From the NCBI RefSeq assembly GCF_021347895.1, contig NC_067113.1, positions 37,278,694 through 37,342,693 of the forward strand: a DNA stretch of 64,000 nucleotides, written 5' to 3'. The translations under genes and the position numbers were made by a program. Positions 43,776 to 54,314 of the stretch are shown here, in pieces. Positions within the stretch are counted from its first letter, which is position 1, and the number at the start of each line of letters is the position of its first letter. Below the pieces are notes generated by a model. It saw only the letters and a list, made by a program, of their open reading frames with translations. It did not search any database and was not told the DNA's origin. The stretch is from Acanthochromis polyacanthus. Its lineage: Eukaryota; Chordata; Actinopteri; Pomacentridae.

Positions 43776-43815
43776 TCAGCCCCTCAGACCTCCGTCCAGC
43801 GTCAGAGTCCCAAAC
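43776..43815 (-). CDS. tbk1: tbk1 last coding exon
   Basis: A 40-bp exon after a CCGTAG acceptor. It completes an Arg codon and reads FGTLTLDGGLRG, then TGA at 43776-43778. The mammalian tail continues about five residues further (after GGLR), so this protein ends slightly earlier. Confidence 0.93.
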
Positions 43816-44289
43816 CTACGGAGCAGAAGGTTCATCAGTTAATTCTGGAAGAGAAACCATCCTCACAACTAAAGAAAAAAACACCGAAAGTCACATTTAT
43901 AAAAGCAGCAAAATGCAAAACACTTCAGTGCTTTCATCTGGAACCTTTTAAAACAGTGAATCTCAGAATCTTCCAGAGCCGAATCATTAATGAGGAAAAA
44001 GTGAAAAAAACATCATGATCTGTAATTTAAAGACTTTCAGAGTTCAACAGGGAGAAGCTTCATGGTTGAATCATTTCAGGATTTTCATGGAGTTAAAGTG
44101 AATTATTAGTTTTATAGAATTTTTCATGCAGCAAATTGTACACATTTTAAAGTTTTTAAAGTACAGCCCTGAAGAGGAAAAATACTGAAAACTGACCAGA
44201 ACATATGAAAGACTTCCGAGTTTTTCAACTGAAATCAGTGAATTTCTGATTGAACTTTTGCTCTGAAATGATTCACTGATAATTACTGG

Positions 44290-45665
44290 ATTAAACTGAA
44301 AGTAGAGGAACTTTAAGGTTATTTTACTGAACATAAATGAACTTAACTTTAAGGTTATTTTAATGAACATAAATGAACTTTAAGGTTATTTTAATGAACA
44401 TAAATGAACTTTAAGGTTATTTTACTGAACATAAATGAACTTTAAGGTTATTTTAATGAACATAAATGAACTTTAAGGTTATTTTACTGAACATAAATGA
44501 ACTTTAAGGTTATTTTAATGAACATAAATGAACTTTAAGGTTATTTTAACGAACATAAATGAACTTTAAGGTTATTTTAACGAACATAAATGAACTTTAA
44601 GGTTATTTTAATGAACATAAATGAACTTTAAGGTTATTTTAACGAACATAAATGAACTTTAAGGTTATTTTAACGAACATAAATGAACTTTAAGGTTATT
44701 TTAACGAACATAAATGAACTTTAAGGTTATTTTACTGAACATAAATGAACTTTAAGGTTATTTTACTGAACATAAATGAACTTTAAGGTTATTTTACTGA
44801 ACATAAATGAACTTTAAGGTTATTTTAATGAACATAAATGAACTTTAAGGTTATTTTAATGAACATAAATGAACTTTAAGGTTATTTTAATGAACATAAA
44901 TGAACTTTAAGGTTATTTTAATGAACATAAATGAACTTTAAGGTTATTTTAATGAACGTAAATGAACTTTAAGGTTATTTTAATGAACGTAAATGAACTT
45001 TAAGGTTATTTTAATGAACGTAAATGAACTTTAAGGTTATTTTAATGAACGTAAATGAACTTTAAGGTTATTTTAATGAACATAAATGAACTTTAAGGTT
45101 ATTTTAATGAACATAAATGAACTTTAAGGTTATTTTAATGAACATAAATGAACTTTAAGGTTATTTTACTGAACATAAATGAACTTTAAGGTTATTTTAA
45201 TGAACATAAATGAACTTTAAGGTTATTTTAATGAACATAAATGAACTTTAAGGTTATTTTAATGAACGTAAATGAACTTTAAGGTTATTTTAATGAACGT
45301 AAATGAACTTTAAGGTTATTTTAATGAACATAAATGAACTTTAAGGTTATTTTAATTAACATAAATGAACTTTAAGGTTATTTTACTGAACATAAATGAA
45401 CTTTAAGGTTATTTTACTGAACATAAATGAACTTTAAGGTTATTTTAATGAACGTAAATGAACTTTAAGGTTATTTTAATTAACATAAATGAACTTTAAG
45501 GTTATTTTAATTAACATAAATGAACTTTAAGGTTATTTTAATTAACATAAATGAACTTTAAGGTTATTCTCCTGAACGTAAATGAACTTTAAGGTTATTT
45601 TAATTAACATAAATGAACTTTAAGGTTATTTTAATGAACATAAATGAACTTTAAGGTTATTTTCA
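44290..45665. repeat. 31-bp minisatellite in last tbk1 intron
   Basis: About 43 copies of a 31-bp unit, TGAACTTTAAGGTTATTTTA plus ATGAACATAAA. Variants are confined to a few positions (ACTGAACAT, ATGAACGT, ATTAACAT). It starts diffusely at 44290 and stops 34 bp before the exon at 45699. Confidence 0.97.
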
Positions 45666-45697
45666 GGTTTATTTTCAGTAAACATCTGGAACCTTTA

Positions 45698-45787
<90 letters not shown>

Positions 45788-45843
45788 TTAGTCTGAAAAT
45801 GAAGATGATGAAGGTGATGATGATGAAGATGATGAAGAGTTAC

Positions 45844-45944
45844 CCCAGAGTCATCTCCACCAGAGTGTTCTGGCTCAGGTAGGCCTGAGGCTTCATGCCG
45901 CTGGAGACCAGAGGAAGAACCTTCTGAGGAAGCTGCTCCTGAAG
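45844..45944 (-). CDS. tbk1: tbk1 exon
   Basis: A 101-bp exon encoding LQEQLPQKVLPLVSSGMKPQ and AYLSQNTLVEMTLG. It starts on a codon boundary and ends two bases into Gly. NTLVEMTLG is a TBK1 signature. Confidence 0.97.
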
Positions 45945-46163
45945 CTGAGACACAGTTTACACCACAAACAGTTACTGTCAGCAGAACAACGTTAAAATAA
46001 TCTTTAAATAACGTTAAAATAACAATAAGACAATATTAAGAGTAACCTAAACCTAACGTTAATCAAACATTATCCTGATTCATTTACAAATGCTGACAGG
46101 ATTCTAAAAATATACTTTAAAAAAGTTTATTGTTTGTGGTTCATTTTTTGTTTACTTGTTTAC

Positions 46164-46260
46164 CTTGACGGCCCTCTCCAGCAGCATGGTCACCTCCTTC
46201 TCGGTGCTGATCAGCTGACCCGACAGGCTGAGCAGCTGCTTCCTGACGTGATGAACTTTC
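46164..46260 (-). CDS. tbk1: tbk1 exon, scaffold domain end
   Basis: A 97-bp exon encoding KVHHVRKQLLSLSGQLISTE and KEVTMLLERAVK (acceptor TCTCCAG, donor GTAAAC). It is part of the coiled-coil region. Confidence 0.97.
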
Positions 46261-46354
46261 CTGGAGACAAACAGACAAACCATCAACACTTGGAGCGTCT
46301 CCAAGGCAACGGGAAGCCGATCACTTCCTGTTAAACGGCCAATCACAGACTGAC

Positions 46355-46456
46355 CTCATCCATTCCTCGCTCTTGGAGATGAACAGCCGGTACTTCATGG
46401 CACATTCCTCGGTGAACAGAGAGCGAGCTTTACTGGCGTGAAGAACGAGCTTCTGT
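46355..46456 (-). CDS. tbk1: tbk1 exon, scaffold domain
   Basis: A 102-bp exon encoding QKLVLHASKARSLFTEECAM and KYRLFISKSEEWM. The donor is GTCAGT. The acceptor lies in a duplicated ACAGACAG. The second AG would remove four bases and break the frame, so the first is chosen. Confidence 0.96.
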
Positions 46457-46535
46457 CTGTCAGAGAAACAGGACCACAGTCAACATGGAGAACGCTCATC
46501 TGGAACACCTGGAACCTTCAGGAACCAGAACTCAC

Positions 46536-46575
46536 TTATCAAACTTGTGGATCTGCTCCTCGTTGTAGGGAAGAC
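46536..46575 (-). CDS. tbk1: tbk1 short exon
   Basis: A 40-bp exon reading LPYNEEQIHKFD, with two bases at each end shared with neighbouring codons. Acceptor GTTCAG, donor GTGAGT. The YNEEQIHKFD string is conserved in TBK1. Confidence 0.96.
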
Positions 46576-46679
46576 CTGAACACAGAACAGAAGAACTTCA
46601 TGAACCCTCAACCATCTTTACTGACTAAAGATTCAGAATGAAAACAGTTCAAACTGTTAACCTCCATACAGCTGCTAAA

Positions 46680-47330
46680 CCTGAGTTAGCAACGAGCTAA
46701 TGAACTAGCCCTAACTGGAGGCTAAAAGAGAAAGATGATTAAAAGCAACAAAACCAGGTTAAACTGATGAATAACTAATAGTAGTGCATTAAATGATAAG
46801 TTAGAAAGTAAATAAACAGCTAAATGTAATAGCTAGCTACAGCTAATAGCTTCAGTAATTAGCCAAAACTAATAGTTAGCTACAGCTAATAGCTTCAGTA
46901 GTTAGCTAAAAACTAATAGATAGCTACAGCTAATAGCTCCAGTAGGTAGCTAAAACTAATAAATAGTTAGCTACAGCTAATAGCTTCAGTAGTTAGCTAA
47001 AACTAATAGTTAGCTACAGCTAATAGCTTCAGTAGTTAGCTAAAAACTAATAGATAGCTACAGCTAATAGCTTCAGTAGTTAGCTAAAAACTAATAGATA
47101 GCTACAGCTAATAGCTTCAGTAGTTAGCTAAAACCAATAGATAGCTACAGCTAATAGCTTCAGTAGTTAGCTAAAACCAATAGATAGCTACAGCTAATAG
47201 CTTCAGTAGTTAGCTAAAACCAATAGTTAGCTACAGCTAATAGCTCCAGTAGGTAGCTAAAACTAATAAATAGTTAGCCACAGCTAACAGGTCCAGAAGT
47301 GAGCTAATGTTAGTGATAATAGATTCATCG
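46680..47330. repeat. ~43-bp TAGCTA-rich minisatellite in tbk1 intron
   Basis: About ten copies of a unit combining TAGTTAGCTACAGCTAATAG with CTTCAGTAGTTAGCTAAAAC, with some drift at both ends. It is reminiscent of the TAGC array in dusp16 but has a different unit. Confidence 0.88.
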
Positions 47331-47630
47331 CTAACTAATGCAGTAAATGACTAGCAACTAATAATGACTAATAATCAGGAATCATTAATTTATTAACTAC
47401 TGTGGTATCAATAAAGCTTATCTTAAATGGCTAGCTAAACATGCTAATAGCTAAAAGTAATAATCAGCGAAAGCAGCTCGTTTAATAGCTAACTGAAATG
47501 GTGGATTATTGGTGGAAACAGATCAAAAAAGGATCCAGATATAGATGAGATTAAAGGTGAAGAAATATTTCAAGTGATGGATCATCAGCGATAGGTAGAT
47601 AAAAACTTCTATCACCTAGGCAGCAAGATA

Positions 47631-48857
47631 TTGCAGTTGCCCCGTGGGTTAGGTGGTATGTCGCTTCCCAACTTCATGTATTACTATTGGGCGGTTAACA
47701 GCAGAGCAGCGCTGTATTGGTTAAGAAGAGATAATGCTGTACCAAGTTGGGTATCTTTGGAGAAAGCCTCAATAAACTCAAGCTCTCCTGCTGCGCTGCT
47801 CTGCTCCGAATTGCCTTTTAAACAGCCCATTTCTTCATATTCTTCTAACCCTGTTGTTATTCACACAGTTAAAATCTGGAATCAGTGTAGACAGTCTTTT
47901 AAACTTAACAAATTATCATTCTTGGCACCTGTTTCCTACAATCATATGTTTATTCCCTCAATGATAGATGAGGTCTTTAACATCTGGGATCAGAATGGAA
48001 TACATTCCTTATATGATCTTTATATAAATGATACTTTTGGTTCCTTTGAACAGCTAGTGGACAAATTCAAGATTCCCAAATCACATTTCTTCAGATTTTT
48101 GCAAGTGAGAAGTTTTGTTAGGTCAAACTCTGATTGTTTTCCTCTGCGTCCCCCCCGCTCATTGATGGATGATCTTCTGGACTATCGAAATGACATGAGG
48201 ACGGTTTTAAGCAAGATCTATTCTCTGTTTGCTTCATATCATGAAACCAACCTAGATGAGCTTAAGGGGAAGTGGGAAACCGACCTGGAGGAACTGTTAT
48301 CAGATACAGACTGGCAAAAGATAATCAAGAACATTCACTCTTCTTTGATTTCAGTCAGACACACTGTGGTTCAGTTTAAAGTGGTCCATCGTTTGCACTG
48401 GTCTAAAGACAAGCTGTTCAGGATCAAGCCGGACCTGGATCCTTCATGTGACCGCTGTAAACAGACACCTGCCACCCTTCTACATACATTCTGGACATGT
48501 CCAAAACTGTGTGAATACTGGCAAGCAATTTTTGACACCTTCTCTGACATTTGTGGAACGTTGGTGGACTCTTCCCCTCTGATTGCCTTGTTTGGGGTGG
48601 TTCCTGTAAATACCCCCTTAGACAGGCATCAAAGAAATATGATTGCTTTTTGCTCATTGTTAGCACGAAGACTCATTTTGTTTAAATGGAAAGATTCATG
48701 TCCACCAACTTATGGTCATTGGATGAAGGAGGTGATGAGCCATTTACATTTAGAAAAGATGAGATACACGACAAAGGGTTCAACTGGAACATTTTATGAT
48801 CAGTGGCTGCCATTTCTGTCCTACTTCGAAAATGTGTCTGCTGACAGGCTAGCATGA
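47631..48857 (+). CDS. LINE ORF2 C-terminal region (L1/Tx1 type)
   Basis: 408 codons open to a stop. It starts after the RT core with LPRGLGGMSLPNFMYYYWAV, the block following the thumb in L1/Tx1 ORF2. It ends with the typical C-terminal zinc-binding motif CDRCKQTPATLLHTFWTCPK (CX2CX8HX4C), then a Trp-rich terminal part (KWKDSCPPTYGHWMKEVMSH). The RT and endonuclease are missing by 5' truncation, so it is not autonomous. The uninterrupted frame indicates a fairly young copy. The ATG listed as start is not the natural start of the protein. Confidence 0.88.
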   Translation: MQLPRGLGGMSLPNFMYYYWAVNSRAALYWLRRDNAVPSWVSLEKASINSSSPAALLCSELPFKQPISSYSSNPVVIHTVKIWNQCRQSFKLNKLSFLAPVSYNHMFIPSMIDEVFNIWDQNGIHSLYDLYINDTFGSFEQLVDKFKIPKSHFFRFLQVRSFVRSNSDCFPLRPPRSLMDDLLDYRNDMRTVLSKIYSLFASYHETNLDELKGKWETDLEELLSDTDWQKIIKNIHSSLISVRHTVVQFKVVHRLHWSKDKLFRIKPDLDPSCDRCKQTPATLLHTFWTCPKLCEYWQAIFDTFSDICGTLVDSSPLIALFGVVPVNTPLDRHQRNMIAFCSLLARRLILFKWKDSCPPTYGHWMKEVMSHLHLEKMRYTTKGSTGTFYDQWLPFLSYFENVSADRLA

Positions 48858-48878
48858 TTTCATATGTGTAATATATAT

Positions 48879-49262
48879 TGGGGCTGAAACAATTAATCAA
48901 TTATTCGAGATTGATTGATTGTTGAAATGACCATCAGCTAATTCGATGGTCGGTGATCAGTTGTTGGTGGAGACACCCACTCTGGGGCAAGTTTGCATTT
49001 CTAAGGGGGTTTTATATGAGTGGCGATCAGAAAAAAGCGGTTTGGGAGTCCTGCACGAACTGAGTGTCCCAAGGGAGGGGTGTTTATTTGTAAATTTACC
49101 CCATCCACGGGGCCTGTAATGGCATATTTGGGGCTTCGTACAGTTCAAATTTTGTCAGAGGTGTCATATTTACACACTTTATGTAATTGACCGATTACTC
49201 GATTGATAAACTAGTATTCAATAGATTGATCAATTACCAACATGATTGTTAGCTGCAACCCT
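48879..49262. mobile_element. hAT-like MITE inside the LINE 3' UTR
   Basis: It begins TTGGGGCTGAAACAATTAAT and ends with the inverse of TAGGGTTGCAGCTAACAAT, diverged forms of the TAGGGCTGCAAC-type hAT ends. Inner inverted words (CGATTACTCGATTG) are present. No clear duplication is seen. Confidence 0.6.
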
Positions 49263-49568
49263 AATGTAGATTTTATTTTATTATTTTTTTAAAAATATAT
49301 TTTCAATTGTGTAGTTTTTCTCTAGATCCGGTATAGCGGGGTGGGGTTTTGTTTGTACGTTTGTTTATTTGTTCCTTTAATTGTTGAAAAAATAAAAAAA
49401 TAAAAAAATGAAAAGACATTGATCAAAAAAAAACTTCAATCAGCTGATTATTAGCCAGTAATGGAACTACAGTCGGTGGATAAACGGAGGACACAGTGAG
49501 CTAAACGTCTTAATCCAGGTGTGAACCCTCCAGGTGAGTCCTCTAACAGAAAGTAAATCTGGACTCAC

Positions 49569-49645
49569 GTCTCTCTGCTTTGTCCTTCTTGAACTGTTGG
49601 TAGATGGCCGTGATGGCGTCCAGCAGAACTTTGATTTTCTCCACG
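49569..49645 (-). CDS. tbk1: tbk1 exon, scaffold domain
   Basis: A 77-bp exon encoding VEKIKVLLDAITAIYQQFKK and DKAER (acceptor CTGCAG, donor GTGAGT), in phase with both neighbours. It matches TBK1 NVEKLQVLL…QFKKDKAERR. Confidence 0.97.
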
Positions 49646-49719
49646 CTGCAGAAACAAACTCAGCATCAGACTCTGAACATCACCGTCACCTGGATGCCAT
49701 ATACCTGAGTCAGTCTTAC

Positions 49720-49841
49720 TTCCTGTCCTCGGGGTGCGTCCCAACCTGCTGCGTCCAGACATCCGTCAGCAGACCTCCAGGGAGGAACTTAGTCTTTATC
49801 TCCTGAGCGTTTCGTTCAATCGGCTCCATGGAGCCGGAAAT
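49720..49841 (-). CDS. tbk1: tbk1 exon, scaffold domain
   Basis: A 122-bp exon encoding ISGSMEPIERNAQEIKTKFL, PGGLLTDVWTQQVGTHPEDR and the start of the next codon. Acceptor CCTGCAG, donor GTAAGA. Confidence 0.95.
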
Positions 49842-49887
49842 CTGCAGGAAACACAACATTAAGTAGCCATGGCAACAAAACTCTCAG

Positions 49888-52545
49888 GGTTAGCAACCAC
49901 ATGTACACCCTAGCAACCCAAGGTAACACTGCATGTACACCTTAGCAACCACAGGTAACACTGCATGTACACCTTAGCAACCATAGGTAACACTGTATGT
50001 ACACCTTAGCAACCCCAGGTAACACTGCATGTACACCTTAGCAACCAAAGGTAACACTGTATGTACACCTTAGCAACCACAGGTAACACTGCATGTACAC
50101 CTTAGCAACCACAGGTAACACTGCATGTACACCTTAGCAACCATAGGTAACACTGTATGTACACCTTAGCAACCCCAGGTAACACTGCATGTACACCTTA
50201 GCAACCACAGGTAACACTGCATGTACACCTTAGCAACCACAGGTAACACTGTATGTACACCTTAGCAACCCCAGGTAACACTGTATGTACACCTTAGCAA
50301 CCACAGGTAACACTGCATGTACACCTTAGCAACCATAGGTAACACTGTATGTACACCTTAGCAACCCCAGGTAACACTGCATGTACACCTTAGCAACCAC
50401 AGGTAACACTGCATGTACACCTTAGCAACCACAGGTAACACTGTATGTACACCTTAGCAACCCCAGGTAACACTGCATGTACACCTTAGCAACCCCAGGT
50501 AACACTGTATGTACACCTTAGCAACCCCAGGTAACACTGCATGTACACCTTAGCAACCACAGGTAACACTGTATGTACACCTTAGCAACCCCAGGTAACA
50601 CTGCATGTACACCTTAGCAACCACAGGTAACACTGTATGTACACCCTAGCAACCACAGGTAACACTGCATGTATACCCTAGCAACCCCAGGTAACACTGT
50701 ATGTACACCTTAGCAACCACAGGTAACACTGCATGTACACCTTAGCAACCACAGGTAACACTGTATGTACACCCTAGCAACCACAGGTAACACTGCATGT
50801 ATACCCTAGCAACCCCAGGTAACACTGTATGTACACCTTAGCAACCACAGGTAACACTGCATGTACACCTTAGCAAACCCAGGTAACACTGCATGTACAC
50901 CTTAGCAACCCCAGGTAACACTGCATGTACACCTTAGCAACCCCAGGTAACACTGCATGTACACCTTAGCAAACCCAGGTAACACTACATGTACACCTTA
51001 GCAACCCCAGGTAACACTGCATGTACACCTTAGCAACCCCAGGTAACACTGCATGTACACCTTAGCAACCCCAGGTAACACTGCATGTACACCTTAGCAA
51101 CCCCAGGTAACACTGCATGTACACCTTAGCAAACCCAGGTAACACTGCATGTACACCTTAGCAAACCCAGGTAACACTACATGTACACCTTAGCAACCCC
51201 AGGTAACACTGCATGTACACCTTAGCAACCCCAGGTAACACTGCATGTACACCTTAGCAACCCCAGGTAACACTGCATGTACACCTTAGCAACCCCAGGT
51301 AACACTGCATGTACACCTTAGCAACCCCAGGTAACACTGCATGTACACCTTAGCAACCCCAGGTAACACTGCATGTACACCTTAGCAACCCCAGGTAACA
51401 CTGCATGTACACCTTAGCAACCCCAGGTAACACTGCATGTACACCTTAGCAACCACAGGTAACACTGCATGTACACCTTAGCAAACCCAGGTAACACTGC
51501 ATGTACACCTTAGCAACCCCAGGTAACACTGCATGTACACCTTAGCAAACCCAGGTAACACTGCATGTACACCTTAGCAAACCCAGGTAACACTGCATGT
51601 ACACCTTAGCAACCCCAGGTAACACTGTATGTACACCTTAGCAACCACAGGTAACACTGTATGTACACCTTAGCAAACCCAGGTAACACTGTATGTACAC
51701 CTTAGCAACCACAGGTAACACTGCATGTACACCTTAGCAACCCCAGGTAACACTGTATGTACACCTTAGCAACCCCAGGTAACACTGTATGTATACCCTA
51801 GCAACCCCAGGTAACACTGCATGTACACCTTAGCAACCCCAGGTAACACTGTATGTACACCTTAGCAACCCCAGGTAACACTGTATGTACACCTTAGCAA
51901 CCCCAGGTAACACTGTATGTACACCTTAGCAACCCCAGGTAACACTGTATGTACACCTTAGCAACCACAGGTAACACTGTATGTACACCTTAGCAACCAC
52001 AGGTAACACTGCATGTACACCCTAGCAACCCCAGGTAACACTGCATGTACACCTTAGCAACCACAGGTAACACTGTATGTACACCTTAGCAACCCCAGGT
52101 AACACTGCATGTACACCTTAGCAACCCCAGGTAACACTGCATGTACACCTTAGCAACCCCAGGTAACACTGTATGTACACCTTAGCAACCACAGGTAACA
52201 CTGTATGTACACCTTAGCAAACCCAGGTAACACTGCATGTACACCTTAGCAACCCCAGGTAACACTGTATGTACACCTTAGCAACCCCAGGTAACACTGT
52301 ATGTACACCTTAGCAACCACAGGTAACACTGTATGTACACCTTAGCAACCACAGGTAACACTGCATGTACACCTTAGCAACCCCAGGTAACACTGTATGT
52401 ACACCTTAGCAACCACAGGTAACACTGTATGTACACCTTAGCAACCACAGGTAACACTGTATGTACACCTTAGCAACCCCAGGTAACACTGCATGTACAC
52501 CCTAGCAACCCCAGGTAACACTGTATGCACACCCTAGCAACCACA
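49888..52545. repeat. 32-bp minisatellite, ~83 copies, in tbk1 intron
   Basis: A unit of AGCAACCCCAGGTAACACTG plus CATGTACACCTT, repeated over 2.65 kb with only a few variable positions (CCCC/CCAC/AACCC, GCATG/GTATG). It contains a 5' splice-like CAGGTAAC on the plus strand, antisense to tbk1. It is the largest array of the window. Confidence 0.98.
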
Positions 52546-52645
52546 TTTAGTCAGAGTTGTCATAAATGTAACACCTTGTAATAACTTTTAAATATTTATT
52601 GTAGATGACACATAAACAGTCAAAGATGTGAAAGAAGGCGCTCAC

Positions 52646-52724
52646 TCTGAGGACTTTCTTGTGCATGTCAGAGATCTCGTCATATTCTGAAGACAGCATG
52701 TTGGCCTGCATCAACACCTCGAAC
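52646..52724 (-). CDS. tbk1: tbk1 exon, coiled coil
   Basis: A 79-bp exon encoding FEVLMQANMLSSEYDEISDM and HKKVLR. Acceptor GTTCAG, donor GTGAGC. It lies 100 bp from the end of the 32-bp array. Confidence 0.95.
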
Positions 52725-53040
52725 CTGAACACACACACGGAGGTTAACTCAAGTTAATTAACTCATTAATTAAACAGTGTCCAGACTTGAACAGGAAACA
52801 CATCAGTGTTTCACCTACAGTCACATTCATCTTCATTCAGACATGCAGTCACACAGAGATTAGCATTAGCATTAACAACACTGATGTGTCTTGAAAACAC
52901 AGCATCATGGACTAATATCTGAGTGTTTTGTTGACAAAATGAGCCTTTTGCAGGTCCCGCGAACCTAGCATTAGCATTAGCAACACTGATATCTACTTCA
53001 GACGGGGAAATAAACACGATAGTGAAGCAGCATCTCTCAC

Positions 53041-53142
53041 AGCTGCTCGGTTTTCTCCAACATCTGGGTGCAGTAGTTACACAGATGGAAAACCTCCGAC
53101 TTCTTGTGCAGAATCTCGCTATAGTCCTCCTTCATCAGCTCA
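53041..53142 (-). CDS. tbk1: tbk1 exon, scaffold domain
   Basis: A 102-bp exon encoding ELMKEDYSEILHKKSEVFHL and CNYCTQMLEKTEQ. Acceptor TCCTCAG, donor GTGAGA. It is in phase with the exons on both sides. Confidence 0.95.
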
Positions 53143-53229
53143 CTGAGGAAACAGAGACATGAAGCTGATTAAGATGAAAAGACGGTTCACTGATTTGTTG
53201 GATTTATAGGAAGGTTTCTGTGAACTCAC

Positions 53230-53321
53230 ATCAAACCTCGAACTCCTTTCCTCACCAGCTCCTGATAAACCAGCAGAGACTCAGAAGTCTTCCACAAATG
53301 ACCGACGTCACCAGCAAACGT
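53230..53321 (-). CDS. tbk1: tbk1 exon, most 5' one in the window
   Basis: A 92-bp exon encoding TFAGDVGHLWKTSESLLVYQ and ELVRKGVRGL. Acceptor CTCCAG, donor GTGAGT. It starts on a codon boundary. The upstream exon was not found between here and 64000. Confidence 0.94.
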
Positions 53322-53570
53322 CTGGAGAGAACGACGGGAGGATCAGAGAAGACAAGAAAAACTCAGAGTCTGAGTCATTTTAACAGAGTTCATGGATAAT
53401 TAATGTTTCATTGACAGAAAAACTACAACACTAAAAAAAGATTAAAAACACCAACACATAGAAGTAGATTGGACATAAAGCAAAAAACTGAATAAAAACT
53501 CTGAAACTACGTCCTGAAACTGAGTTCTGTGATCGGTAAATATTTGTCTCTTTGACTTTTAGTAGCGCGG
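53322..53570. other. tbk1: tbk1 intron, unannotated
   Basis: Sequence between the exon and the first TTAA element. No feature is seen. Confidence 0.5.
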
Positions 53571-53574
53571 TTAA

Positions 53575-54095
53575 AGGCATTAGAGGAGATTTAATTTCCT
53601 ACGACTTTGAACTTAGCATGCGCACATACAACCTCTCCCTCACCCCCCTCTAACCTCCCCCTCTTAACATTTACGAAGAAACGCCCCCCTCCAGAAACTT
53701 GCGTAGGACTCGTGAAGTTGTCTTTTACGGCTGGGTCCCCCTGGATCTTTATCTGCCATTATGTAAAAAAAGATGAGCAAAACAAGTCTCCAGCTAACTA
53801 CGAAGCTATACCAAAGCAACACATGCAGAAAACACGTAAGTCCAAGGCGGACGTAATCTACGTAACTAGGCCTGAGCCGGAAGATTTTTGATTGACAGGA
53901 AAGGGAGCAAACCAAACGCCTCGGTCCGAGCGCGTTGATTGGCTGATGTTTTTCAGGTCCTGCCATGTCCAGTTTTTTTTTTTTTTTTTTTAATTCTTTT
54001 AGAAACCATACATACAAGTCCACTAAAGGTCAGTATATTCATTTATGGGAATCAGACAAATTAAACAAAAAAAAAAAACATCCTCCATAATGCCT
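53575..54095. mobile_element. TTAA-target non-autonomous transposon
   Basis: Inverted ends AGGCATTA-GAGGAG and AGGCATTA-TGGAGG, flanked by TTAA at 53571-53574 and 54096-54099. It is 521 bp and GC-richer than its surroundings. A minus-strand start MADKDPGGPSRKRQLHESYA may be a remnant transposase or captured exon. It has a poly-T run (53970-53990). The superfamily is piggyBac- or Kolobok-like by target. Confidence 0.75.
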
Positions 54096-54274
54096 TTAAG
54101 CCCAAAAAATATTCTTTAAAAGTCATTTAACCTCCCTACTGTTTGTCACATTTTCATTTTAAAAAGATCAACAGAAAACAGAAATGTAAATAAAGTTCAT
54201 TTAAATCCCAACAAACACGACCGTAAACATCTGATAGGTGAGTCTGTAGAGTAACTTCTGTCAGGAATGAACAA

Positions 54275-54314
54275 CCAGCTCAATGAAACATGTCTGGAAC
54301 ATGTCTGAAACGGG
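54275..54314. repeat. 11-bp minisatellite, left remnant
   Basis: Copies of AACATGTCTGG/AACATGTCTGA directly left of the 3-kb element. The main array resumes at 57353. Confidence 0.7.

Larger units (their letters stand above)
47610..49428 (+). mobile_element. 5'-truncated L1/Tx1-type LINE in tbk1 intron
   Basis: The 3' third of a LINE ORF2 with a 3' UTR ending in AAAAAAT-type tail repeats near 49385-49415. AAAAACTTC occurs on both flanks (47601-47609 and 49429-49437), a candidate target duplication. It is inserted antisense to tbk1. A MITE lies in its 3' UTR. Confidence 0.8.

Noticed and set aside
44290..45665. CRISPR-like regular array
   Set aside because: A contiguous 31-bp minisatellite without spacers.
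49888..52545. CRISPR-like regular array
   Set aside because: Units are contiguous 32-bp tandem copies without unique spacers, in a vertebrate intron.
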